Below are positions 25,416 to 34,504 of a stretch of DNA of 64,000 nucleotides, piece by piece. Source of the DNA: Hyphomonas sp. L-53-1-40 (GTDB lineage Bacteria > Pseudomonadota > Alphaproteobacteria > Caulobacterales > Hyphomonadaceae); the NCBI RefSeq assembly GCF_000682775.1, contig NZ_AWFI01000017.1:143578-207577 (forward strand), given 5' to 3'. Under the pieces are notes generated by a model, which did no database searches, was not told the origin of the DNA, and worked only from the letters and a program-made list of their open reading frames with translations. Every line of letters starts with the position of its first letter. The stretch's first letter is position 1. The position numbers and the translations under genes were made by a program.

Positions 25416-26246
25416 CTAGTGGGCTAGCGCAAGGGCGGGGGCATTGTCAGCTGTGAGCAGGCGCCGTGTGGTGCCGCCAAAAATTCGCTCCGCCAGACGG
25501 GAGTGTCCATAGGCACCCGCCAGGATCATACAGGCCCCGGTACCCTTTGCCATGGCCAGAAGACCGGAAGACACCTCACCTTCGATTTCCATGACACGCG
25601 AGGAAATTCCTTGCAGTACCAACCATTCCACAAGCGCTTCCGGCGCAGCGATTTCGCGCTGAGGGTCCTTGTTCAGGTCATCTGTGTTCTGTGCAATGAT
25701 GACATCGCCGAATGCTTTCAGAAGCGGCAAGTGAAAGCGGACCGTGCGGGCTGCGCCATTGCTTCCATCCCATGCAATGATGACTGGCCCATCCATATCC
25801 GGCGTGGTGCCGGCGAGAACGAGCGGAAGATGCGCATCCATGAGGACGTACTCGAATCCCACATTCAGCGGTTGTGATCCGTCCGCCGCTGTGCGTGGAA
25901 ATACGACGGCTTCCGAGAGGGAGGCCGCATTGGACGCTGCACGTTCGACAGTGTTGACCTCGTGCTTGAATTCGCAGGTAATCGTATCTTCGTCCTGAGT
26001 GGCCGTTTGATAAGCTTCGCGTGCCTTTGCGAGCACTTCTTCCTGCATGTCGAAGATCGACTGGGTGGTCGCGCTGGTCAGGCCAGCAGCCTCTGGTGTG
26101 GCGATCACCATCAGAGCGGCGTTCGGATCTGGCAAGGCGCACAATGCTCGCATTGGCACATTCATGCGGCGAGCAAGGGATAGGGCGGTGCGTATGGTAG
26201 CAAGGTCGGTCTCAACCGTTCCCTGTAGCATGGCGACTACGGACAT
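25416..26246 (-). CDS. Universal stress protein (UspA family)
   Basis: This 276-residue protein is long enough for a tandem Usp arrangement: a degenerate N-terminal half and a C-terminal half with the canonical nucleotide-binding signature GAYGHSRLAERIFGGTT (G-2x-G-9x-G-S/T type) before RRLL. The second half begins GPVIIAWDGSNGAARTVRFHLP, the usual start of a Usp domain. Usp proteins bind ATP or AMP and aid survival under starvation or oxidative stress. The first half lacks the glycine signature, so only one nucleotide site is expected. Good GGAG-type ribosome sequence is not obvious. It sits upstream of a small hypothetical gene on the same strand. Confidence 0.88.
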   Translation of the reverse strand: MSVVAMLQGTVETDLATIRTALSLARRMNVPMRALCALPDPNAALMVIATPEAAGLTSATTQSIFDMQEEVLAKAREAYQTATQDEDTITCEFKHEVNTVERAASNAASLSEAVVFPRTAADGSQPLNVGFEYVLMDAHLPLVLAGTTPDMDGPVIIAWDGSNGAARTVRFHLPLLKAFGDVIIAQNTDDLNKDPQREIAAPEALVEWLVLQGISSRVMEIEGEVSSGLLAMAKGTGACMILAGAYGHSRLAERIFGGTTRRLLTADNAPALALAH

Positions 26247-26322
26247 GGGGCACTCCTAGCGTCATTCAGGTTCGATAATGATGTGTACCATTTATCGCCC
26301 CGGTTTAACTAGGTGAGACTAC

Positions 26323-27363
26323 CTAATCCGTCCGTCCAATTCTTTGGCGCGCAATCCTGTCTGCGACGAGATTTGTCGGCTCGCTGCTTTCCAAAGCCAA
26401 ATCCAAGACTTCGCCGAGTGTCACCATGAGGGCCTTCACCTTGGCGCCGACCCAGTCCCGCGAATAGGTGCCGGAGATTTCCGCGCAGACATTGATGATG
26501 CCACCGCCATTGATGACATAGTCCGGTGCATACAGAATGCCGCGGCGACGCAGCAATTCACCCATTTCAGGCACAATCAACTGGTTGTTCGCGCCGCCCG
26601 CAATAGCCTTCACGCGAAAAAGGCTCAGCGTCTTCTCGTTGATGATTGCACCCAGCGCATTTGGCGAAAAAATGTCTGCATCGACGCCATAAATTTCGTC
26701 GGGCGCGACGATCCGTGCCCCCGTGCGGGCAGAGATGTCGGACAAGGCTGCCTGGTCAATATCGGTAATGATGAGGTTCGCACCTGCCTTCGCCAAGTGT
26801 TCGCAAACATGTCCGCCGACTGAACCCACGCCCTGAACAGCAATTGTGCGGCCGGTCAGGTCATCTGTGCCGAGCGCGCGTTTGGCGGTTTCGCGAATGC
26901 CCAGATATATTCCCATTGCTGTTATCGGAGATGGATCTCCACTGGCAGCGTCGCCCTCATCGAGCCCGGCAACATGTGCCGTCTCCTCGCGCACGATTTG
27001 CATGTCGGAGACATTGATGCCGACATCCTCCGCGGTAATATAATTGCCTTTGAGGCTCTCGACCGCGCGTCCGAACGCTCGGAACAATTCTGGTGATTTG
27101 TCCGCTTTCGCATCGCCCCAGATGACAGCCTTGCCGCCGCCGAGGGGAAGGTCTGCCATGGCATTTTTGTAGCTCATTCCATGGCTGAGCCGCAGGGCAT
27201 CCCGCAACATGGCTTCACCAGTGTCGTAGTTCCACATGCGGCAGCCACCTGCCGCGGGCCCCAAGGCCGATGAATGGACGGCGATAATCGCTTTCAGACC
27301 GCTGTCAGCGTCGTGAAACATGTGGACACCCTCATGGGCATCGAAGGAGGAATGATCGAACAT
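26323..27363 (-). CDS. Leu/Glu/Phe/Val dehydrogenase (leucine dehydrogenase type)
   Basis: This 346-residue protein is an NAD-dependent amino-acid dehydrogenase. LGPAAGGCRMWNY and the catalytic segment LSHGMSYKNAMADLPLGGGKAVI (two functional lysines) are present. The NAD-binding Rossmann motif is VQGVGSVGGHVCEHLA, and DYVINGGGIINVCAE is in the C-terminal part. The length and the FHDADSGLKAIIAVHS start point to leucine/branched-chain dehydrogenase over hexameric glutamate dehydrogenase. It would interconvert branched-chain amino acids and 2-oxo acids plus ammonia. It is divergent from trkH across a 259-bp gap, with 76 bases between its stop and the UspA gene. Confidence 0.92.
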   Translation of the reverse strand: MFDHSSFDAHEGVHMFHDADSGLKAIIAVHSSALGPAAGGCRMWNYDTGEAMLRDALRLSHGMSYKNAMADLPLGGGKAVIWGDAKADKSPELFRAFGRAVESLKGNYITAEDVGINVSDMQIVREETAHVAGLDEGDAASGDPSPITAMGIYLGIRETAKRALGTDDLTGRTIAVQGVGSVGGHVCEHLAKAGANLIITDIDQAALSDISARTGARIVAPDEIYGVDADIFSPNALGAIINEKTLSLFRVKAIAGGANNQLIVPEMGELLRRRGILYAPDYVINGGGIINVCAEISGTYSRDWVGAKVKALMVTLGEVLDLALESSEPTNLVADRIARQRIGRTD

Positions 27364-27622
27364 GAGAGAGTCATCGGTTGCAAATGTAACGAAGGGGCGT
27401 TTAGGCCCTTGCGGACGATCCCGTCAACCGGCGTCTGCCCTTGGACTTGGCGCGAAAATGGCATAGTTGACCCGGCACAGGCCACACACGGCCCAGTTCT
27501 ACCGTCAGGAGTCCATGGGAAGTCCTCAGTTTCTGCCCAGACCGCATCCTTGGTGCATACTGCTTAACCACGTAACGCGTTGACACCTCAGCAGGAATTG
27601 CAGCGTATCTTGCCCTCCAGAC

Positions 27623-29077
27623 ATGCAGCTTCGTCCTCTCTTTCTTGCTCTCGGCATCATGACCGTCCTTCTGGGTGCGGCGATGATCCCCTGTGCATTG
27701 ATCGATTCCGCTGATGGGCGGGCGGAAACCTATGTGTTTGAGGTGTCTGCTTTCGGTTCGATCCTGATCGGATCATGCATGTGGGTCTTGTCGCGCGGCG
27801 ACATTGAACGCACCGGACAGCGCGAAGGATTTCTCCTCACTGTACTGGTCTGGGTGTTCCTGCCGATGATTGCATCCATTCCGTTCCTGGCGTCGGGCAT
27901 GACAGTAACGGATTCCCTGTTTGAGACTGTTTCCGGTCTAACGACGACCGGCGCTACTGTCTTGACGGGGCTCGACAGCATGCCACGCGGTCTCTTGTTG
28001 TGGCGGGCCATCCTGCAATGGATTGGCGGGATCGGCATCATCGTGACGGCCATCGCCATCCTGCCACAGCTGCGGGTCGGCGGGATGCAATTGTTTGAAC
28101 TGGAAAGCTCCGACATGTCGGGCAAATTCCTTCCCCGCATCACCGACATCGCCGCTTATCTGGGTTTCACATACCTGCTGATCTCAATGCTCTGTGCCTT
28201 GCTCTACTACCTCACCGGTATGGATTGGTTTGACGCCATAACTCACGCGATGACGACCATGTCGGCGGGAGGATATTCGACGCACGACGCTTCTTTCGGC
28301 TACTTCAATGACACCAACGCACCGTATGTCGCCACGTTCTTCATGTTTATTGCGGGCCTGCCATTCAGCCTGTTGGCGATGCTGATGCTGCAAGGTCGCA
28401 TTCGACCGATGCTCGCCGATCCGCAACCACGCCTCTATCTGGCACTCGCATTGATCTTCTCGACCATCATTGTCGTCTACCATGAGGCCGTTGTTGATCC
28501 GCCCGTGTTTGACCATATTTTCCACGGCTTCAAGGAAGCCCTGTTCAACATCATCTCGATCATGACCGGCACCGGTTACGCCTCGGCACCATATGACACT
28601 TGGGGCCAGCCCGTGATGGTCATTTTTTTGGGGGCCACCTTTGTTGGAGGGTGTGCGGGTTCGGCGGCGTGTGGGCTCAAGATGTTCCGGCTGGAAATCG
28701 CTGCCAAGACGATCGTTGCCTATTCGCAGCGCATGATCCAGCCGCACCGCCGCACGCCTATCCGTTATGCCGGCAAGACGGTGGATGAAGAAGTCCTGCA
28801 GTCGGTTATGGTATTTATCAGCCTCTACCTGCTGACTTTCCTCGTCGCGGCTGCACTGATTAGTCTGACCGGCGTGGACGCACTGACGGCCATTTCGGGT
28901 GCCGCTACCAGCGTGTCAAATGTCGGACCGGGGCTTGGCCCCATGATCGGTCCATCCGGCACATTCCAGTTATTGCCTGACTTCGCCAAATGGATTTGCG
29001 CCATTGCCATGCTGCTAGGGCGGCTCGAGTTCGTGGCTGTATTTGTGGTTCTGACCCGACGCTTCTGGCGCGGTTAG
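27623..29077 (+). CDS. TrkH-family potassium uptake protein
   Basis: This 484-residue membrane protein is the pore-forming subunit of a Trk potassium system, with four M1-P-M2 repeats. Selectivity-type loops are visible: SGLTTTGATVLTGLDS, TTMSAGGYSTHDASFG, SIMTGTGYASAPYDTWG and AATSVSNVGPGLGP. FVGGCAGSAACGLKMFR follows the third loop, as in other TrkH proteins. The nucleotide-binding partner TrkA is not in the window. A TTGACA sits at 27580-27585, but no clear -10 at normal spacing follows, and ATG 27623 has no evident ribosome site. The stop lies only three bases from the convergent acidic-protein gene. Confidence 0.95.
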   Translation: MQLRPLFLALGIMTVLLGAAMIPCALIDSADGRAETYVFEVSAFGSILIGSCMWVLSRGDIERTGQREGFLLTVLVWVFLPMIASIPFLASGMTVTDSLFETVSGLTTTGATVLTGLDSMPRGLLLWRAILQWIGGIGIIVTAIAILPQLRVGGMQLFELESSDMSGKFLPRITDIAAYLGFTYLLISMLCALLYYLTGMDWFDAITHAMTTMSAGGYSTHDASFGYFNDTNAPYVATFFMFIAGLPFSLLAMLMLQGRIRPMLADPQPRLYLALALIFSTIIVVYHEAVVDPPVFDHIFHGFKEALFNIISIMTGTGYASAPYDTWGQPVMVIFLGATFVGGCAGSAACGLKMFRLEIAAKTIVAYSQRMIQPHRRTPIRYAGKTVDEEVLQSVMVFISLYLLTFLVAAALISLTGVDALTAISGAATSVSNVGPGLGPMIGPSGTFQLLPDFAKWICAIAMLLGRLEFVAVFVVLTRRFWRG

Positions 29078-29080
29078 TGG

Positions 29081-30778
29081 TCAGTTCCAGGGATTGAACC
29101 GCTTCACCGGCCGAGGTGCAACCTCTTCCGAGGCTTGGGCCTTTTCTTCACTGCTGGAGGTGTCAGCCGGCTCTGTCTGAGTATCCATAATGAAGTCAGG
29201 TTCCGGTGTGATCTCTACTTCGGGCTCTACATGCGGTTCCGCTGCCTCGAAATGGGTCTCCGCATCGGATGTATGCTCGTCAGAATCGACCGGTTCAGTT
29301 CCCGGCCAAGGCTGGTCATGTGTTGCATCAATCACGACTCGCGGAGCGCTCACCGACTCGACCGACTCGGTCGCGTCCAGTGGAGCTGGTGTTTCAACGG
29401 GAGCTTGCCGGTTCCCAATTCCCGAAAGGCTGAAGGACTGAGGCGGCTGGGCGGGGAGCTCAGGCGTTGGAGCAGCTTCCAATTGAGGCTCAGTTTCAGG
29501 TGTTTCCGAAGTTTCCATTTCTGAGTGTGATTGTGCGGTGTCAGACTGAGGCGCGTAGCGACCCAACCCACTACCATATCCACCCGTAAGGAAATTATTG
29601 GAGGTTGGGGCGTTTTCCTGCGGGGCAGGCGACGGCTCACCAGCCTCTTCCTCGGGAGCACTTGCCGCCTCGATCGCCGGACCTTCGGGTATGGAAGGCG
29701 CTATTTCTGGCTCGGATTCCGGAATGTAACTGTCAAACGGCTCAGCTTGGGCATAGTTCGGTGCACTGTCGCTGGCATCCGCAAAGGCAGGTGTGTAGGT
29801 GTCGGCCTCATGCGTAACTTCGGAGTCGACTTTGCCCATGAATTGCGGTGCGTCTGCTTCCGCAGTCGAGGCATCTTCCGGTTCGATTTCCGTATAACCC
29901 GTCGGTGTATAGCCTGCGGCTGGTTCGTTTAGTGGCCCCGGTTCATCGACAGGCTCCATCGCGGCTGGCGCATCTGGTGACGAGACACCGTAACCCATGA
30001 TTGGCGACATGGAGGCTTCGGCTTCAGGCGTGGCTTCTTCGGTGGGTTCTGCATCTTCGACAGTATTTACCTCATGAGCCGAGTCAGCAACAGCCTCTTC
30101 GAGAGAGATGCCCGTGTTTTCATCGGTCAGGATTTCATCTTCGGACGGCATCTGTTGATCGCCACGTGATGCTATCGGAGACTCCAGCGTGTCTTCGCTG
30201 ATTTCTTCAGGGGCTTCATGTTCAACCGGTTGGGCTTCCAAAGGTGTATTTACCTGGCTCGCAAGAGACGCAACCGCTGATGTTATGTCGGACTGACTGT
30301 CCAGTTCCAGATAGGCTTCCGGTTCCAGTGGGGAGCTGTCATCCAGCGGATCCTCGACCGCATCCTCACCTGAAGCTCCCGGCATTACTTCCGCGTCAGC
30401 ATCGTCGATCAGGTCCGCAGGCTCGTCTCTGACGTCGGTCTCTACGGCGGTCAGTCCGGCCAGCACCGCACTGATCGCCTCTTCTGCGCCGCGTGCATGG
30501 CGCTTGGCTTCCCGGTAGAGTTCCTCAACGAACAGCGCATAAGGGCGACCGTCGGCATCGAATTCATCATTGAAGTCAGACGGGCTGCAGGTCTCGATTT
30601 CCCGGCCTTGCGCGTCTGTCAGGAGGACGGCGTAAGGATCAGGCGTCAGCGTGACTCGATAGCCTTCGGTGTCGTGGGTCATTTGGCCGTTTTCGGCTTC
30701 CTGCCATGTCACCCTCTGCCGGCGCGTCATATCGCCGAGCTTGTCTATCAGCCGTTTGGTGGATGGATGCAGCATCAA
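29081..30778 (-). CDS. Large acidic hypothetical protein with conserved N-terminal domain
   Basis: I do not recognise this 565-residue protein. The first ~110 residues look folded and ordinary (STKRLIDKLGDMTRRQRVTW, GYRVTLTPDPYAVLLTD, FVEELYREAKRHARGAEEAISAVL). The remaining ~450 residues are dominated by Glu, Pro, Asp, Ala, Ser and Thr in irregular repeats and are almost certainly disordered. The C-terminus returns to a short basic motif, RPVKRFNPWN. There is no signal peptide. The arrangement, a small domain plus a long acidic linker plus a terminal peptide, suggests a tethering or docking protein. ATG 30775 is an equally possible start. It is convergent with trkH and separated from the next gene by 130 bases. 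Confidence 0.82.
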   Translation of the reverse strand: MMLHPSTKRLIDKLGDMTRRQRVTWQEAENGQMTHDTEGYRVTLTPDPYAVLLTDAQGREIETCSPSDFNDEFDADGRPYALFVEELYREAKRHARGAEEAISAVLAGLTAVETDVRDEPADLIDDADAEVMPGASGEDAVEDPLDDSSPLEPEAYLELDSQSDITSAVASLASQVNTPLEAQPVEHEAPEEISEDTLESPIASRGDQQMPSEDEILTDENTGISLEEAVADSAHEVNTVEDAEPTEEATPEAEASMSPIMGYGVSSPDAPAAMEPVDEPGPLNEPAAGYTPTGYTEIEPEDASTAEADAPQFMGKVDSEVTHEADTYTPAFADASDSAPNYAQAEPFDSYIPESEPEIAPSIPEGPAIEAASAPEEEAGEPSPAPQENAPTSNNFLTGGYGSGLGRYAPQSDTAQSHSEMETSETPETEPQLEAAPTPELPAQPPQSFSLSGIGNRQAPVETPAPLDATESVESVSAPRVVIDATHDQPWPGTEPVDSDEHTSDAETHFEAAEPHVEPEVEITPEPDFIMDTQTEPADTSSSEEKAQASEEVAPRPVKRFNPWN

Positions 30779-30908
30779 GACCCGCCTTTCCGTTTATCCA
30801 GAACGCTTTTCCTAACAGTTACAAGCTGGCAGGCGAATGATCAAACGTCCTGTCCCACCAAAATCCATGAAATGACGCGAAATCCGGCAGGTTAGGCTTT
30901 CCGCTAAG

Positions 30909-32072
30909 TTAATCCGTCGCTTCGGGAGCAGCCGGGTAGTACGCCATGCGAACCAGAACGGCATCCCTGCCGTCATTCAGAGATTTGAAAACGCGCTGGA
31001 ATCGCGCGCCGTTCTGCATTTCGTTGCAAACCAGCAGGGCGGCTGACTCGTCGACACCATTCAGGCAGGCGGCTTGGTCGGCTTGCGGCAGTGCACTAAG
31101 CCGAAAAAGATCGATATGCTCACCCGCTGGTCCCGCGACGTCTGGATGGCTAGTGGAAACGCGATGTACCTGGCCCAGAGACCAATCGGACTCGACGACA
31201 TAGAGAGGTGCCGTATCCATGCCCGCTACTATGTTGAACACCGGGTACAGATCCCCTTCAGACGTTAGCTGATCGGGGACGACTTCATATTCAGGAAAGG
31301 CGGCCCGGATTGCACTCGTGTTGAATGGTATGGCTCCGGTCAGCCCCATGGCGCCTTCCGGCCCGATGGATGGCTTTTCGCCTATGGCTGTCTTCCACTC
31401 CGTTTTGACACGAGCAACATCTTTCAAAAAATCCTTCACCGGCTCGCCACCGGCAACCGACAAATCAGTCCTGTATCCCCGGACGATGCCGTCCGGATCC
31501 ACAAGCAGGTAAGACGGCGTCCACTTGATCTCCAGCGCTTGGCGCAGGCTTGCATCATCATCGATGAGGGTAGGGAAGCTGTATCCCCTGGAATCGAAGA
31601 ATGCCGCGACCGATCCATGTTTGCCAAACATGTCCTTCGGAGCGGTATGGCTGGCAGTATATGGAGTATGGATCGACAGGAATTCGAGGTCAGGGTCTTG
31701 AGCGATCGCGTTTACAAGCGCAGCCGTATAGGGTGCATCGGCCATACTGTCTCCGCACCACAGCCCCCAGACGTGAATCACGGTCCATTTATCGAGCGAG
31801 GTTGGATCGAAGACTGAGCCATCCGCCATGGTTCCCGACAGGGGAGGAAGGGCGCTTCCCAACAATGCATTGGAATAGGGGCGGCCGTCCGCGTCCCGGG
31901 CGATGCTTTCACCTGTCGGGGTTTGCGCTGATGCTTGCGACGAAGTATCAGCCGTCATGAAAGATGTTGCACCATGTGGATCGGTGCTGACGCCGTGCGC
32001 ATGATGATGTGATGGCGCCGCACATGCGGCCAGCAAGACCAGCCCCGCAGAGGCTAAAATTGTACGCTTCAT
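30909..32072 (-). CDS. Thioredoxin-fold lipoprotein with extra C-terminal domain
   Basis: This 387-residue protein has a lipoprotein signal (MKRTILASAGLVLLAAC, Cys17) and a His-rich start (HHHAHG). A TlpA/redoxin-like domain with WTVIHVWGLWCGDS follows (around 96-109). The active-site motif is CGDS, so only one Cys (106) remains and disulfide exchange of the usual kind is unlikely; a peroxiredoxin-like or binding role is possible. From about residue 245 a second domain follows (AIRAAFPEYEVVPDQL..., EGDLYPVFNIVAG), which resembles DUF1131-type lipoprotein domains in my reading, with low certainty. AAAGGAG before ATG 32072 fixes the start within the longer frame. Confidence 0.78.
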   Translation of the reverse strand: MKRTILASAGLVLLAACAAPSHHHAHGVSTDPHGATSFMTADTSSQASAQTPTGESIARDADGRPYSNALLGSALPPLSGTMADGSVFDPTSLDKWTVIHVWGLWCGDSMADAPYTAALVNAIAQDPDLEFLSIHTPYTASHTAPKDMFGKHGSVAAFFDSRGYSFPTLIDDDASLRQALEIKWTPSYLLVDPDGIVRGYRTDLSVAGGEPVKDFLKDVARVKTEWKTAIGEKPSIGPEGAMGLTGAIPFNTSAIRAAFPEYEVVPDQLTSEGDLYPVFNIVAGMDTAPLYVVESDWSLGQVHRVSTSHPDVAGPAGEHIDLFRLSALPQADQAACLNGVDESAALLVCNEMQNGARFQRVFKSLNDGRDAVLVRMAYYPAAPEATD

Positions 32073-32130
32073 GGCGACTCCTTTGTGGCTCATCGGCGGA
32101 AGCTATCACAAGCAGGTCTGCGGAAAAACA

Positions 32131-32161
32131 AAACGCCCCGGACCATGGGTCCGGGGCGTTT
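32131..32161 (-). terminator. Rho-independent terminator of the thiolase gene
   Basis: A perfect 14-bp stem (AAACGCCCCGGACC at 32131-32144, pairing with 32148-32161) with a 3-base loop lies 23 bases past the thiolase stop. On the minus strand it is followed by TGTTTTTCC, so it terminates transcription coming from the thiolase gene and insulates the lipoprotein gene beyond it. Confidence 0.9.
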
Positions 32162-32183
32162 GAATGTCTAAGCTTAAGCTAGA

Positions 32184-33392
32184 TTAGCTGAAGATCTCGA
32201 ACAGACCTGCTGCGCCCATGCCGCCGCCAATGCACATCGTGACAACGCCATATTTCGCGCCGCGGCGCTGGCCTTCCATGAGCAGCGAGCCTGTGCAGCG
32301 TGCGCCAGTCATGCCGAACGGATGGCCGATCGAGATCGAGCCGCCATTCACATTGTACTTCTCGGGATCAATGCCGAGACGGTCGCGGCTGTAGAGGCAC
32401 TGCGAAGCGAAGGCTTCGTTCAGTTCCCAAAGGTCAATATCGTCAACCTTCAGGCCATGGCGCTCCAGCAGACGTGGCACAGCGAACACTGGGCCGATGC
32501 CCATTTCGTCTGGATCGCAACCCGCGACATTGAAACCAACAAAGCGACCGAGCGGCTTCAGGCCGCGCTTCTCGGCTTCCTTGGCTTCCATCACGACAAC
32601 GGCTGCGGAGCCGTCTGACAGCTGGGACGCGTTACCTGCGGTGACGTATTTGCCTTCCTTGACGACCATGCCGCCAGAGAAGACCGGCTTCAGGCCGGAA
32701 AGGCTTTCAAACGTCGTGCCCGGGCGATTGCACTCGTCGCGATCACATACGACTTCCTGCAGCGTCTCTTCGCCGGTTTCCTTGTTGACCAGTTTCATTG
32801 TGGTCTTCAGAGGCACGATTTCCTCGGCCATGTAGCCTTTTTCCTGGAACGCGGCGGTGCGCTTCTGGGATTCAGCGGAGTACTCGTCTTGGTATTCGCG
32901 GCTGACGCCATAACGATCAGCGACGATTTCAGCGGTCTCGATCATGGTCATCCAGATCGCAGGCCACTTCTTCATCAGTTCGTTTTCGGTGTAGCGGTGC
33001 AAGTTCATGTGGCCACTGCGGGAGACGAGGGACAGGGATTCAACACCGCCGCCGATGGCAACGGGTGCGCCTTCGTTGATGACCGTGTGTGCGGCATTGG
33101 CAATCGCCTGCAGGCCGGACGAACAGAAACGGTTGATCGTGGCACCGGACGTCGTGGACGGGCAGCCAGCCCAGAGTGCGGCGTTGCGGGCCACATTGTG
33201 TCCAGTCGCGCCTTCAGGCTGTGCACAGCCGAGGAAAACGTCTTCAACCAGGCCGGCCTCGATGCCTGCACGATCAAGGGCGCCTTTGATGGCCGTTCCG
33301 GCCATGGTAATCCCGTGCGTATTGTTGAGTGATCCCCGGTTGGCTTTTGCCATGCCGGTACGGGCATAGGATACAATAACGGCTTCGCGCAT
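32184..33392 (-). CDS. Acetyl-CoA C-acyltransferase (thiolase)
   Basis: This 402-residue enzyme cleaves 3-oxoacyl-CoA or condenses two acetyl-CoA units. The active sites are Cys90 in [12 protein letters not shown], His in [11 protein letters not shown] and the second Cys in [37 protein letters not shown] shows the usual NEAF loop. GGAGGAAAGCAC directly before ATG 33392 decides the start, since the open frame runs 13 codons further. It has its own terminator and no partner hydratase/dehydrogenase next to it. A degradative fadA-like role is likely, but a biosynthetic acetoacetyl-CoA role cannot be excluded. Confidence 0.95.
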   Translation of the reverse strand: MREAVIVSYARTGMAKANRGSLNNTHGITMAGTAIKGALDRAGIEAGLVEDVFLGCAQPEGATGHNVARNAALWAGCPSTTSGATINRFCSSGLQAIANAAHTVINEGAPVAIGGGVESLSLVSRSGHMNLHRYTENELMKKWPAIWMTMIETAEIVADRYGVSREYQDEYSAESQKRTAAFQEKGYMAEEIVPLKTTMKLVNKETGEETLQEVVCDRDECNRPGTTFESLSGLKPVFSGGMVVKEGKYVTAGNASQLSDGSAAVVVMEAKEAEKRGLKPLGRFVGFNVAGCDPDEMGIGPVFAVPRLLERHGLKVDDIDLWELNEAFASQCLYSRDRLGIDPEKYNVNGGSISIGHPFGMTGARCTGSLLMEGQRRGAKYGVVTMCIGGGMGAAGLFEIFS

Positions 33393-33499
33393 GTGCTTTC
33401 CTCCAAAATGAGCGTCGTTGTTGCGCCGCACACTAATCAGGTGATAACCGCAACGCCAGCCTTACCTTTGCGTAAACGGAACTCGGGACAACCCTTTTC

Positions 33500-34030
33500 C
33501 TACCCGCGATTGCCGTCTTCAAAACCTGCGAGGGTCCATTCGGCAAATTCAGCGAGATTTCCATCACGGAACAAGAAACCGGCTACGCCCGCCGCGCGCG
33601 CGGCGGCGATGTCGGTTTCCTTGTCACCGATGAGAAAACTCTGCTCTCGTTTGACTGGAAACTCGGACATCGCGGCCAGTAGCATGCCGGGATTGGGTTT
33701 CCGGTCGAAACTGGCCTTTCGGTAAGCTGGATTTTCCCCTTCCTCGTGGAAGGGGCAGTGATAGATCCGGTCGATGTGCGCGCCCTGCTGGGCCAGTTCG
33801 TCCAGCATCCACTCATGCAGTGTGTGCATGTCGGCTTCTGTGTAATAGTTGCGGGCGATACCCGATTGATTGGTAACCACGAAAACGAACCAGTTGCGCG
33901 CGTTAAACGCGGCGATGGCCTCGGCGGCGCCTGGCATCCACTCGAAATCCTCGATGCGGCTGACATAACCTTTATCGACGTTTATCACGCCGTCGCGATC
34001 AAGGAAGAGGGCGGGGCGTGAGGCGCTCAT
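33500..34030 (-). CDS. HAD-IIIA phosphatase, GmhB-like (heptose-bisphosphate phosphatase type)
   Basis: This 176-residue HAD-superfamily phosphatase has the nucleophile motif FLDRDGVIN (Asp11, Asp13), VVTNQSGIARNYYTEADMHTLHEWM, and the late KPNPGMLLAAMSEF...SFLIGDKETDIAAARAAG. This matches GmhB, which dephosphorylates heptose 1,7-bisphosphate for LPS core synthesis. The zinc loop of GmhB, normally C-x-H...C-x-C, is reduced to CPFHEEGENPAY with the later CxC replaced (KASFDRK), so zinc binding may be lost. No other heptose gene is adjacent, and a histidinol-phosphatase-like or sugar-phosphatase role is an alternative. Confidence 0.82.
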   Translation of the reverse strand: MSASRPALFLDRDGVINVDKGYVSRIEDFEWMPGAAEAIAAFNARNWFVFVVTNQSGIARNYYTEADMHTLHEWMLDELAQQGAHIDRIYHCPFHEEGENPAYRKASFDRKPNPGMLLAAMSEFPVKREQSFLIGDKETDIAAARAAGVAGFLFRDGNLAEFAEWTLAGFEDGNRG

Positions 34031-34173
34031 ATGAGCGGTCTTTGCCCGCAGTCTCTCGCAGTTGCAACACTCTCATTTGTGGTAAATTTTCTGGACCTTG
34101 GGTCCGAAAGACGATTTCTTTCCAATCGGAGGGGCCGTCAGAGCCCCCCAAAATGCCTAAGGGAGGGCAAATT

Positions 34174-34458
34174 ATGGAAGATATTATACCACTCATCCTG
34201 AGTGCTATTGGGGGTCTGGTGATCGGCCCGCTGGTTTCACGGCTAACCGGCGGCGGCGGCACAGGTGGACTGATCGGCGGAATTATCGGTGGCATTGGTG
34301 CGCACTACGGACTGGATGCAGCCAATATTCAGGTTCTGGGCGATGCCGCGGCCAGTTCAACCTCACCCATCAATATAATCAATACACTGCTGGAAGGCGG
34401 CGTGGGGGGCGGAATTGTCGGCATCCTCGCTGGCCTGGTCATGAAGCCGAAAGGCTGA
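34174..34458 (+). CDS. Small glycine-rich membrane protein
   Basis: This 94-residue protein is strongly hydrophobic and glycine-rich. It has two predicted membrane segments (IIPLILSAIGGLVIGPLVSRL and VGGGIVGILAGLVMKPKG) around a GGGGTGGLIGGIIGGIGAHYG glycine-zipper-like region, with a short soluble stretch between. GGGAGGG lies six bases before ATG 34174, a very good ribosome site, and excludes the longer in-frame upstream start. Function is unknown; such proteins are often stress-induced membrane components. The stop lies 46 bases from the convergent MFS gene. Confidence 0.75.
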   Translation: MEDIIPLILSAIGGLVIGPLVSRLTGGGGTGGLIGGIIGGIGAHYGLDAANIQVLGDAAASSTSPINIINTLLEGGVGGGIVGILAGLVMKPKG

Positions 34459-34504
34459 TCCATACCGAAATTCACGATGAAGCCGGCTCCGCTGTGGGTC
34501 GGCT

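Noticed and set aside
26310..26325. TAGGT/ACCTA repeat after the leucine-dehydrogenase-like gene
   Set aside because: Five-base arms that include the stop codon and lack a T-run; not convincing as terminator or operator.
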